Origin: Sthenelais limicola
Taxonomy: Eukaryota > Annelida > Polychaeta > Phyllodocida > Sigalionidae
Direction: 5' to 3'
Length of the DNA stretch: 64,000 bases
NCBI GenBank assembly: GCA_942159475.1
Contig: OW804095.1
Span: 152,696,808-152,760,807, forward strand
The position numbers were made by a program, and so were the translations under genes. A model generated the notes under the pieces. The model was not told the origin of the DNA. It did no database searches and saw only the letters and a list, made by a program, of their open reading frames with translations. Positions 25,301 through 37,300 of the stretch are shown in pieces; position 1 is the stretch's first letter; the number at the start of each line of letters is the position of its first letter.

Positions 25301-28300
25301 TCTTCAGTAAGGGAGGAAAACCTGGACTGCCAAATAAGGCAGCAGGCGGTTGTGAGTACACTGTAAACTTAAGCTCCTGGTACCATCGCTAGGCAACAGG
25401 CTGACTTGCGTGGCCCACACAAAGGTACACCCCTGCAGTAGGGCAGCAAGCTAGGGTTCAATTCCTGGGACTTGTTGCGGCGTTGGTAGCGTGGGGGGCG
25501 TGGCTTCCTCGGCTAAGTCAGTCCTACAGCTGCGGGGTGCTTGCGAAGGTCTCACTGACGGTGTTTTGCAGTCAAGGGGACGCTTTACCAAGAGTCAGCG
25601 AGTCAGTTGATGGTTGAAGTCAGCACTTCCTAGGAAGACATACTGGCGGTTGGACATAGGGAGCACCTGCAGTGGACAACACAATGAGAATGTTAACCAT
25701 ACTTGTGTGGTAAGTTTTTTCAAACACAACACTCTTCTCTTGCCGGAGGAATGAAATATGCCTTCCGGTTAACTGTTACGTTCTCAAGTAGTCGGTTAAA
25801 ATCAACAAGGCGATAAAATTCAATATTATTCTTAAAGTTTTGCAAAAAGTATAGCCAAATTGGTAATTCATTTACTCGTTGCTTTTGTATAGGTTTAGTC
25901 TCGCACAGCCTCTACCGGCTGAGGGCGAAGTGCTACGGCAGAACTATGGGGTAGTATTCAGGGAGGCAGGCCCCAATTTGGATACTCGTGTGAACAAGGA
26001 ACAGATTAGAATAACGTTACCAATATCAGTGCCAAGGCCATCGCCTGAACGAAATGTACAGGATACAGAAATAGGGTATCTGGATAAATTTACGAAAAAG
26101 ATCTCTAATTTCCAATCGATGTTACACAAAGCTAACAATGACTCGTATGCTAGAATTAACGAAATATTAGATACTCTCAAACCTGACAGAGTGAAGAGGC
26201 GTGGTCTACAGTTCATAGGGAACGCACTTAACGTGGCAGTGGGTGTAGCAACGGAGCCTGAGCTGGAGGCCATATCCTCGGACCTAATAACAATAATTAA
26301 CACAATGAAAGGGGCAGTTCTAAACGAGAGGGCTAGAGATGCCGTGTTGGTCAGGCTATCCGAACGGTCACACTCGATCGCAACCTTCCTTGACAAGCAT
26401 GTCACGGAAATGACAGGACAGTTTGTAGACATAGAACACGACCTTAAGTTTTTGGTAGAAGAAATTACGGTTCTGCAGAATTTTTCCTACACCAACATAG
26501 CGGGCATTTTAAAGATAGAGGAACACCTATCCAACATTGACTCCCTGCTGCAGTACCAGCATACAGCAGATGCGCTGATCTCAGCTTTGGACAGTTTACA
26601 AGCCGCATTTTTACCCATCGTGGTTATCTCAAAGACAAAGATCGAGGAGTCAGTAACGGTATTAGCTAATAACTTACGACTAAAGGCCCCGAATGCTAGG
26701 CCGATGGGTGGTTTTGACGAATGGAGACGCGATATAGACACTTCCTTTGAGGAGAACACCCTTATTATTATGATGTCGATAAAATTTAGCTACGCCCCGC
26801 ATCAATATGTGATGTACAAACCAGTAATTTTCCCTGTCCCTATCCACGCTCACTCACATAATCACTCAGGGTTTACCATGCTCCAACATGAAAGTGACAC
26901 GATCCTGGGTATCAGTAGGGATGGCCAATACTATGTGGAGTTGAATGAGGACAGACGCCACCTGTGTAAAATAGAGAACTCGTTTTATTACTGTCAGAAA
27001 AACATTGTCGAGTATAGTATACAACATCCTACCTGCCTGGTCGCACTTATGACGAATAAGGCGGATATGATTATGTATTTTTGTAACTTTAAAACCTTCC
27101 TCACACAGGCCATGCCACCGGTACATATACCAATAGGAACCCAAAAGCACATTTTGATAAACATCGGACAGTCAGGAAGCTTCACGTGCATAGGATTGCC
27201 TAGCAACACAATGCACTTGTCTGTGTTTTCTATAGTAACGCTTCCTTGCGGCTGTGAGTTGCAGCTCAAGCATGCCACACTGTCGGGTCAAATATACGAA
27301 TGCAAAGATCAAACACACACCATTGAGGTGCGAACGGGGTTTAACATGCCTATGGCTAGGGCGTTCAGACTGGATATGTCGGGATTCGAGGGCGCTTCTA
27401 CCCATAATCAGATCGTACAGTTGAGCCTGCCATCACATTCTGAACTATTGAGAGCATTTTCACATGTCCCAAAAGAAATTCTGGATTCGGGGCTTAACCT
27501 TATAGACATGGCAAAGGAAGTATCGCACAACGACAGTACAGCCGTCTCAGAATGGGATAATATCCATTTAAACTTTAAGGCTTTTGGCAGTGTCCCTCTG
27601 GCCACATGGGTCGCACTAATAATGTCTACGGCAGCAATCATAATATCTGTTTTTCTGCTAATGAAGCTAAATAGGTACATGTCCTTCATGTGTCTGTTAC
27701 CCGGAGCAAGATCTGCCAATATCACACGACTCGACTTACGTCCCTTCAAAATAGATCACCTGTTGGCAATGACCACACCAAAACCCATCCACATACCGGT
27801 TTTCAATGTTGAGAAGATGGACCACATGGACTGGGCGACGATGATACTTGGATGTGTGGTGGCATTGTTCGTTATCAGGGCGATATGGAAGCGATGTGGC
27901 TGCCTGAGGCAAAGGTTGGCGCGAATCCCCTGCTGCAGAGACACAAGGGGGAATAGAGAATGTGCCTGGGTGACAATCAAATACATGTGGGATAATGAAA
28001 TTTGTGTGGTACAGATTAAACAGATGATTGAGGAAGTAAATAGCATCTCGAAGACTAAAGGCCCACCGTTCGTGGAATCAGAACTCATGGAGAGATGGTT
28101 TAGGCCAGACATGCTTAAACTATGTTGGGCCGGGGACCTCAAGATAACAAGCTGGGGGGAACGAGTGAGAATTGTTCTTCCATCGGAGGTACCGATATCC
28201 AGAGCACAATGTAATATCTTGGCGAGAATACTCAATAGGCCGTCTGCCAAAACCATACTGGTGCTGGCGTATCCTAATGGAGAGCGAATACAGGTGCCAT

Positions 28301-31300
28301 GGACCAGAAGGTCAAAATTGGACGAGATGACCCTCGACCGGTAGGTGACACACAAAATTTTTTTTTATATATAAACAGGGGGGCGACACAATATCTTTGT
28401 TTCCAAGAGAATGAATACATATGTCAATAATATATCAGTTGGGCATTGTCATGTTGTGATTACGATAACCGTTGTTGGCTGGACTGCTCCCTTCCAGATA
28501 CGTAGGTTTACATAAGCGGCCTTCAAACCGATACATTGATAGTGCATGATTTGACGTACTTACCATTTTAGCATCAATAACTGATTATGTGTAACTTACA
28601 CGAGGCGTCTTGACGGTGTATTTTCAGAGAGTCGGTGACAGATCAGGAGTGCCAGCCTTGCGCACCGGGTTTTAGCAACTTCTCCGACTGACGGGTGCGG
28701 ATGTCGACCAAGGCTTGCCCCAGGGTGTATTAGTTGGGTCACTATGGTGACTTGACTTGTAATGACAATATCTAACAGTAGTAAAATTCGCGATTACCAT
28801 AGTGTTGAAATAGGTAGAACATGTAGCGTGGTGTCAAAATGGCGGACCCGGAAGTATAGAGCGGATGTCGAGTATTCCCCTTACGGGAACGGTACTAGAC
28901 GGAGCGGCGCGGGTGCTGCCATCTGGCGTTTTTGGTTGTAACGACACTTGTGGAGGAGGTTGTTTCGCGCCAGGGAGACACCTTCGTGTTTGTAGTTTTT
29001 GTGTTTAGTGAGGGTACTCTCTTTTCTATCGTATGGCGGATATTGCGAACACTGAGGTATTCGAAATAGGGGGGGAGAGATACCGAGTAGAAAAGCAGTA
29101 ACATTAGGGATAAGAGGTTATATAATCATCCATGAGTATACGAGTGAAAAAAATAAAACACGATAGTCAATTTTCTATATCATAAGACATAGCAATTGTT
29201 ATTCCTATATTGGGGAAAGGATCAAATAACGAAACACTTAGATCTGTGAAATAGAGTGGCTATCAATAAAACCCAGTATCAAATCTAAGGTACTAAGATT
29301 AACGAGAACTCCGGAGCCTAAACCGTTAATCGGAAATCAAAGGTGTCTTTGATTTAGAAAGAGGGGAGGGAGTGATGTTATATATTGATACCGTGTTATA
29401 ATTGTATGTTATATGTTTTTCAATTATGGGAGTATACCCCCTACTGTATCTACAGCTGGTGGTATACCCCCTCATGTATTACCAGTGCTGCCCCAATCCT
29501 GTAACCAGGGAGCACTGGCCTGGCGTGCCTCTACGGGACACGCCCCCTTCAGTATGAATAAATGATCATTAAGAACTGGGACTCTGTTGTGGACAGTCGT
29601 CATTTACTTCTCTTCTATTAATTAAATACAATAGTATAACAATTCGATCGAAGTTTTGTTGTCTTTTACTTGATTTGAAAGAGCATCTATTTTATTTTGC
29701 AAATTGAGCAGATTTTGGTTAATATCCGTGTCTGCCTTTGAATGCTTGTCAGACATACGTTTCATGCTTTCGTTTAATGTAGAAATGTGCGTTTGGTTGG
29801 TAACAGCTAGGGATTGGATCTGGTTAAATGATTTCTGCATGTTAGAGAAACCCAGTAGGATCTCGTCCATTTTCTCCTCCCTTTTAATAAACTTTTGCAT
29901 AAATTCGGCTTTCATGAAATGATCATAGTGGAATTGACTTATCTGCATAGAGGCTTGATGATTCTGCTGGTATTGCTGTTGTTGGTAGGCTTGCATGGCC
30001 GATGAAGTCGGGACGACAGTTGTCATTCTTCCATTTTGGGGTTGGTTGTCTGGAGGAGGAGGATACTGGTAATGGGAGCCAAATTGTGAAGGATCAATTG
30101 GGTAACCACTGGTTGGGGGACCAAAGGGTTGTAAACTAGGTCCTTGATAGCAAGTATTGTCCGATTGCTGGTAACTATCCCCTTTTTGCGACGAAGAATC
30201 ACAGCTATTGTTCTGTGACTGAGAGTCTGTTGGCATGGTGCAATACACATCGCTGTTGATCATGCGTAAGTCCTTGTCTCTGAATAAATTTACTGCTCCT
30301 AAGTCTCTGGAAGATCTTGACGATCTGGAATTGTTACTGGACATGACCAGTCACTTTAGGTGAATGATTATCCTAGATCGGAGGAGATTGGTAGTGTTAA
30401 TTCCCTTGTCTTGAGTAAAACACCTGCGAGCACTGTTGCATCTCACCTCGCTGCCGCCATCTTGTATCCATTATTAGTAGTGGGACAGAATTTAAGACCT
30501 TTCTTTAGGAGATTTTCTTCGTCTAATGTTAGGCTTCACAAGGGTAGAGAGGCTCTAATCTTGGTTACAGGATCTGCAATCTCTGCATCTGTCGGAGGGT
30601 ACCTCTGTATTTTGGCTCTCCTTTCATTGAGCAGCTGGTGCTCGTTTGACTGAAACCTTTCAGTCGTTATGCGCCAACCCTTGTAGGCCTCATCCATGGT
30701 GATGCCTCCTTGCACTAAACCTTGAGCCTGTTGATGACTTTGACTGCCTGCTTTTTCCTAAGCTCTGTGAGTTCCTCTCTGAAGTTCTCAATCTTCAGGA
30801 GAAAACCTGCTTCTGATTACATGAAAACTTTCCATAAACTTTTTGGGTAGATCAGGAAGTTTTTCTGGGAGTTCTGCCATCTTTTGTAGGTACATAAACT
30901 GATTTAGTATAGTGGTTATGACCAGTTGCTGCCAGATATGAGAACATTTCTGACAAGCATGTATGTACTGAGTCCACATCCTGGATGTCTGACTGTCTTG
31001 CCAAATCTCTATATTTTTTAAGACTTCCTTCAGAACTTCAAGACCATGTTGCTCTCCTGTGTATACATCACTCATCCACCTATCAAACAGAGTAGTGGCC
31101 CTGATAAGGGCAGTGCCCACATGGGTCACTTTTTCTTTTGCTCTTCTCCAACTTCTTCTCCAACTTCTTCTCCAACTTCTTCTCCAACTTCTTCTCCAAC
31201 TTCTTCTCCAACTTCTTCTCCATGCTCTCTGTTAATTTCCCTGTCAATTTCCCTGTCAACATGGGTTGATTCATCATCAGTCTCATCAGTAGGATGGTCA

Positions 31301-34300
31301 CATGGCAGGGGAATATCATAAAACTTGGAACAGAGCATGGCATGAAGTGCGATGTCAACAAGGAAGTGTCCCAAATTGCCCTTGAAACAGCTTTGCCACT
31401 CCACATACGAGATACTGTATTCCGCAAAAGACAGTTTAGTGTGATCAAGATTCTTGATTGGGACCCCCTTATCAATATGCTGAGCATAGAATTCAGTGCG
31501 GAGTGACATACCTTTCTCCCTTCTCACTATAGACAGTTCGATGGCTAGTGTCAACCATTCAAATGCACTAGTAAGTGAGGCTCCCATAATGTTGGCTGTA
31601 GACCCGACTACAGCTGGATTGTGACCCACAGTCTGGATATACGTAGACGTAGGGTGAATCAAGGGAATAACAGGTGGACTTTTTTGTTTTTAACATATTT
31701 TATTTCGAAAAACAATTCCACACATTTATGGTACATTTCATGTTCTCGAACAGTGACATGTTATAAAGAAATATAATACAGATATTACATTTGATATGAT
31801 ATAAAATCAAATCTAGTCAGAATTCAAGTTTGTATAATCGTCTCATATCAACTTATCGCAATGTTGCTTTCAGATGTTTTTTTATTTCAAGCCATTTTCT
31901 TATCTTTATTTAAGGTGAGAGCTTATTCCACATTGGAGGGCCCTCAAACTGGGGGGATCTAGCTAATTTTTCCGAGTTTGCATTCAGACATAATAGATTT
32001 GTACCTTCAGCAAGTCTTGTATGTCGAGGCATAGTTTGCAGATATTCTTGCTCATTTGTTCTATTCCACATTAGACCATATATAGCTATCGTCCCTCTTA
32101 TATCCAGATCTTTGATACCCATTATATTCTTCATTTCCACTGTGGAAAGATTACTATTTCTAAAGACTAGATGGATGGCCCTATTTAATGTATTTTGAAC
32201 CTTCTTTATAGTTGTTTACTGTCGCCATGTTGTACATAAAGAGGCCATAATCATGTTACAATAATCTTTGATAGGTTTTCATCTATAAAATATCTTATCC
32301 TAGCAAACTTGTTAACCTTGGCCTGAATGATACCTCTCATCCTCAAGAAATGATCATCAAAATTCAAGTATGGGTCAATCGTAAATCCGAGATATCATGT
32401 CCTTCATGTGTCTGTTACCCGGAGCAAGATCTGCCAATATCACACGACTCGACTTACGTCCCTTCAAAATAGATCACCTGTTGGCAATGACCACACCAAA
32501 ACCCATCCACATACCGGTTTTCAATGTTGAGAAGATGGACCACATGGACTGGGCGACGATGATACTTGGATGTGTGGTGGCATTGTTCGTTATCAGGGCG
32601 ATATGGAAGCGATGTGGCTGCCTGAGGCAAAGGTTGGCGCGAATCCCCTGCTGCAGAGACACAAGGGGGAATAGAGAATGTGCCTGGGTGACAATCAAAT
32701 ACATGTGGGATAATGAAATTTGTGTGGTACAGATTAAACAGATGATTGAGGAAGTAAATAGCATCTCGAAGACTAAAGGCCCACCGTTCGTGGAATCAGA
32801 ACTCATGGAGAGATGGTTTAGGCCAGACATGCTTAAACTATGTTGGGCCGGGGACCTCAAGATAACAAGCTGGGGGGAACGAGTGAGAATTGTTCTTCCA
32901 TCGGAGGTACCGATATCCAGAGCACAATGTAATATCTTGGCGAGAATACTCAATAGGCCGTCTGCCAAAACCATACTGGTGCTGGCGTATCCTAATGGAG
33001 AGCGAATACAGGTGCCATGGACCAGAAGGTCAAAATTGGACGAGATGACCCTCGACCGGTAGGTGACACACAAAATTTTTTTTTATATATAAACAGGGGG
33101 GCGACACAATATCTTTGTTTCCAAGAGAATGAATACATATGTCAATAATATATCAGTTGGGCATTGTCATGTTGTGATTACGATAACCGTTGTTGGCTGG
33201 ACTGCTCCCTTCCAGATACGTAGGTTTACATAAGCGGCCTTCAAACCGATACATTGATAGTGCATGATTTGACGTACTTACCATTTTAGCATCAATAACT
33301 GATTATGTGTAACTTACACGAGGCGTCTTGACGGTGTATTTTCAGAGAGTCGGTGACAGATCAGGAGTGCCAGCCTTGCGCACCGGGTTTTAGCAACTTC
33401 TCCGACTGACGGGTGCGGATGTCGACCAAGGCTTGCCCCAGGGTGTATTAGTTGGGTCACTATGGTGACTTGACTTGTAATGACAATATCTAACAGTAGT
33501 AAAATTCGCGATTACCATAGTGTTGAAATAGGTAGAACATGTAGCGTGGTGTCAAAATGGCGGACCCGGAAGTATAGAGCGGATGTCGAGTATTCCCCTT
33601 ACGGGAACGGTACTAGACGGAGCGGCGCGGGTGCTGCCATCTGGCGTTTTTGGTTGTAACGACACTTGTGGAGGAGGTTGTTTCGCGCCAGGGAGACACC
33701 TTCGTGTTTGTAGTTTTTGTGTTTAGTGAGGGTACTCTCTTTTCTATCGTATGGCGGATATTGCGAACACTGAGGTATTCGAAATAGGGGGGGAGAGATA
33801 CCGAGTAGAAAAGCAGTAACATTAGGGATAAGAGGTTATATAATCATCCATGAGTATACGAGTGAAAAAAATAAAACACGATAGTCAATTTTCTATATCA
33901 TAAGACATAGCAATTGTTATTCCTATATTGGGGAAAGGATCAAATAACGAAACACTTAGATCTGTGAAATAGAGTGGCTATCAATAAAACCCAGTATCAA
34001 ATCTAAGGTACTAAGATTAACGAGAACTCCGGAGCCTAAACCGTTAATCGGAAATCAAAGGTGTCTTTGATTTAGAAAGAGGGGAGGGAGTGATGTTATA
34101 TATTGATACCGTGTTATAATTGTATGTTATATGTTTTTCAATTATGGGAGTATACCCCCTACTGTATCTACAGCTGGTGGTATACCCCCTCATGTATTAC
34201 CAGTGCTGCCCCAATCCTGTAACCAGGGAGCACTGGCCTGGCGTGCCTCTACGGGACACGCCCCCTTCAGTATGAATAAATGATCATTAAGAACTGGGAC

Positions 34301-37300
34301 TCTGTTGTGGACAGTCGTCATTTACTTCTCTTCTATTAATTAAATACAATAGTATAACAATTCGATCGAAGTTTTGTTGTCTTTTACTTGATTTGAAAGA
34401 GCATCTATTTTATTTTGCAAATTGAGCAGATTTTGGTTAATATCCGTGTCTGCCTTTGAATGCTTGTCAGACATACGTTTCATGCTTTCGTTTAATGTAG
34501 AAATGTGCGTTTGGTTGGTAACAGCTAGGGATTGGATCTGGTTAAATGATTTCTGCATGTTAGAGAAACCCAGTAGGATCTCGTCCATTTTCTCCTCCCT
34601 TTTAATAAACTTTTGCATAAATTCGGCTTTCATGAAATGATCATAGTGGAATTGACTTATCTGCATAGAGGCTTGATGATTCTGCTGGTATTGCTGTTGT
34701 TGGTAGGCTTGCATGGCCGATGAAGTCGGGACGACAGTTGTCATTCTTCCATTTTGGGGTTGGTTGTCTGGAGGAGGAGGATACTGGTAATGGGAGCCAA
34801 ATTGTGAAGGATCAATTGGGTAACCACTGGTTGGGGGACCAAAGGGTTGTAAACTAGGTCCTTGATAGCAAGTATTGTCCGATTGCTGGTAACTATCCCC
34901 TTTTTGCGACGAAGAATCACAGCTATTGTTCTGTGACTGAGAGTCTGTTGGCATGGTGCAATACACATCGCTGTTGATCATGCGTAAGTCCTTGTCTCTG
35001 AATAAATTTACTGCTCCTAAGTCTCTGGAAGATCTTGACGATCTGGAATTGTTACTGGACATGACCAGTCACTTTAGGTGAATGATTATCCTAGATCGGA
35101 GGAGATTGGTAGTGTTAATTCCCTTGTCTTGAGTAAAACACCTGCGAGCACTGTTGCATCTCACCTCGCTGCCGCCATCTTGTATCCATTATTAGTAGTG
35201 GGACAGAATTTAAGACCTTTCTTTAGGAGATTTTCTTCGTCTAATGTTAGGCTTCACAAGGGTAGAGAGGCTCTAATCTTGGTTACAGGATCTGCAATCT
35301 CTGCATCTGTCGGAGGGTACCTCTGTATTTTGGCTCTCCTTTCATTGAGCAGCTGGTGCTCGTTTGACTGAAACCTTTCAGTCGTTATGCGCCAACCCTT
35401 GTAGGCCTCATCCATGGTGATGCCTCCTTGCACTAAACCTTGAGCCTGTTGATGACTTTGACTGCCTGCTTTTTCCTAAGCTCTGTGAGTTCCTCTCTGA
35501 AGTTCTCAATCTTCAGGAGAAAACCTGCTTCTGATTACATGAAAACTTTCCATAAACTTTTTGGGTAGATCAGGAAGTTTTTCTGGGAGTTCTGCCATCT
35601 TTTGTAGGTACATAAACTGATTTAGTATAGTGGTTATGACCAGTTGCTGCCAGATATGAGAACATTTCTGACAAGCATGTATGTACTGAGTCCACATCCT
35701 GGATGTCTGACTGTCTTGCCAAATCTCTATATTTTTTAAGACTTCCTTCAGAACTTCAAGACCATGTTGCTCTCCTGTGTATACATCACTCATCCACCTA
35801 TCAAACAGAGTAGTGGCCCTGATAAGGGCAGTGCCCACATGGGTCACTTTTTCTTTTGCTCTTCTCCAACTTCTTCTCCAACTTCTTCTCCAACTTCTTC
35901 TCCAACTTCTTCTCCAACTTCTTCTCCAACTTCTTCTCCATGCTCTCTGTTAATTTCCCTGTCAATTTCCCTGTCAACATGGGTTGATTCATCATCAGTC
36001 TCATCAGTAGGATGGTCACATGGCAGGGGAATATCATAAAACTTGGAACAGAGCATGGCATGAAGTGCGATGTCAACAAGGAAGTGTCCCAAATTGCCCT
36101 TGAAACAGCTTTGCCACTCCACATACGAGATACTGTATTCCGCAAAAGACAGTTTAGTGTGATCAAGATTCTTGATTGGGACCCCCTTATCAATATGCTG
36201 AGCATAGAATTCAGTGCGGAGTGACATACCTTTCTCCCTTCTCACTATAGACAGTTCGATGGCTAGTGTCAACCATTCAAATGCACTAGTAAGTGAGGCT
36301 CCCATAATGTTGGCTGTAGACCCGACTACAGCTGGATTGTGACCCACAGTCTGGATATACGTAGACGTAGGGTGAATCAAGGGAATAACAGGTGGACTTT
36401 TTTGTTTTTAACATATTTTATTTCGAAAAACAATTCCACACATTTATGGTACATTTCATGTTCTCGAACAGTGACATGTTATAAAGAAATATAATACAGA
36501 TATTACATTTGATATGATATAAAATCAAATCTAGTCAGAATTCAAGTTTGTATAATCGTCTCATATCAACTTATCGCAATGTTGCTTTCAGATGTTTTTT
36601 TATTTCAAGCCATTTTCTTATCTTTATTTAAGGTGAGAGCTTATTCCACATTGGAGGGCCCTCAAACTGGGGGGATCTAGCTAATTTTTCCGAGTTTGCA
36701 TTCAGACATAATAGATTTGTACCTTCAGCAAGTCTTGTATGTCGAGGCATAGTTTGCAGATATTCTTGCTCATTTGTTCTATTCCACATTAGACCATATA
36801 TAGCTATCGTCCCTCTTATATCCAGATCTTTGATACCCATTATATTCTTCATTTCCACTGTGGAAAGATTACTATTTCTAAAGACTAGATGGATGGCCCT
36901 ATTTAATGTATTTTGAACCTTCTTTATAGTTGTTTACTGTCGCCATGTTGTACATAAAGAGGCCATAATCATGTTACAATAATCTTTGATAGGTTTTCAT
37001 CTATAAAATATCTTATCCTAGCAAACTTGTTAACCTTGGCCTGAATGATACCTCTCATCCTCAAGAAATGATCATCAAAATTCAAGTATGGGTCAATCGT
37101 AAATCCGAGATATCTTACAGTCTTAGATTTAGTAATAGCCATGCCATTGATATAAATATCCGACATATTTGCAATATTCAATTTTTTTAATCTATATTTG
37201 GACCCTAGTACCTATATGACACATTTCTTTACAGATAGTTTGTTACAATTCATCCAATATGAAATATTGTTAGCTATTTGTTGGGAGCCCACTATACATG

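Larger units (their letters stand above)
18359..29641 (+). mobile_element. Full-length env-bearing Ty3/Gypsy LTR retroelement (11.28 kb)
   Basis: Two 266-bp LTRs that look identical (TG...CA ends) flank uninterrupted gag, pol and env frames, a primer-binding-like site and a purine tract. The 4-bp ATTC duplication fits Gypsy-type integration. Order is 5' LTR, gag (18,650-20,881), pol with protease-RT-RNase H-integrase (to 24,924), env from a probably spliced message (25,684 to 28,344), then about 1 kb of 3' UTR. It sits inside the NADAR-LINE ORF1, antisense to both that LINE and the host iGluR gene. Identical LTRs and open frames indicate a recent insertion. It resembles errantivirus-type elements in having an F-type envelope. 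Its 3' third is repeated in the neighbouring tandem duplication. Confidence 0.95.
27678..32395. repeat. 4,718-bp tandem duplication, unit 1
   Basis: Every position compared is repeated exactly 4,718 bp later (unit 2, 32,396-37,113). The unit starts inside env and ends inside a LINE tail, so no transposon boundary matches either end. The only junction homology is a single C. All open frames in the two units are identical. Confidence 0.95.
32396..37113. repeat. 4,718-bp tandem duplication, unit 2
   Basis: Direct copy of 27,678-32,395. It carries a 3' env fragment, an orphan LTR, LINE ORF1, the unknown ORF and a LINE 3' tail that continues into the full LINE to the right. Confidence 0.95.

Noticed and set aside
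27756..28355. 199-codon minus-strand frame over the end of env (and its copy at 32,474-33,073)
   Set aside because: Antisense shadow of the env C-terminal coding region; no recognisable motif.
31046..31321. Plus-strand ORF with SSPT repeats
   Set aside because: Antisense of the GEEV-encoding 12-bp minisatellite; the minus frame has better composition on both sides.
32397..33062. A second env-related gene
   Set aside because: It is the exact 3' fragment produced by the 4,718-bp tandem duplication and lacks the ectodomain and start.
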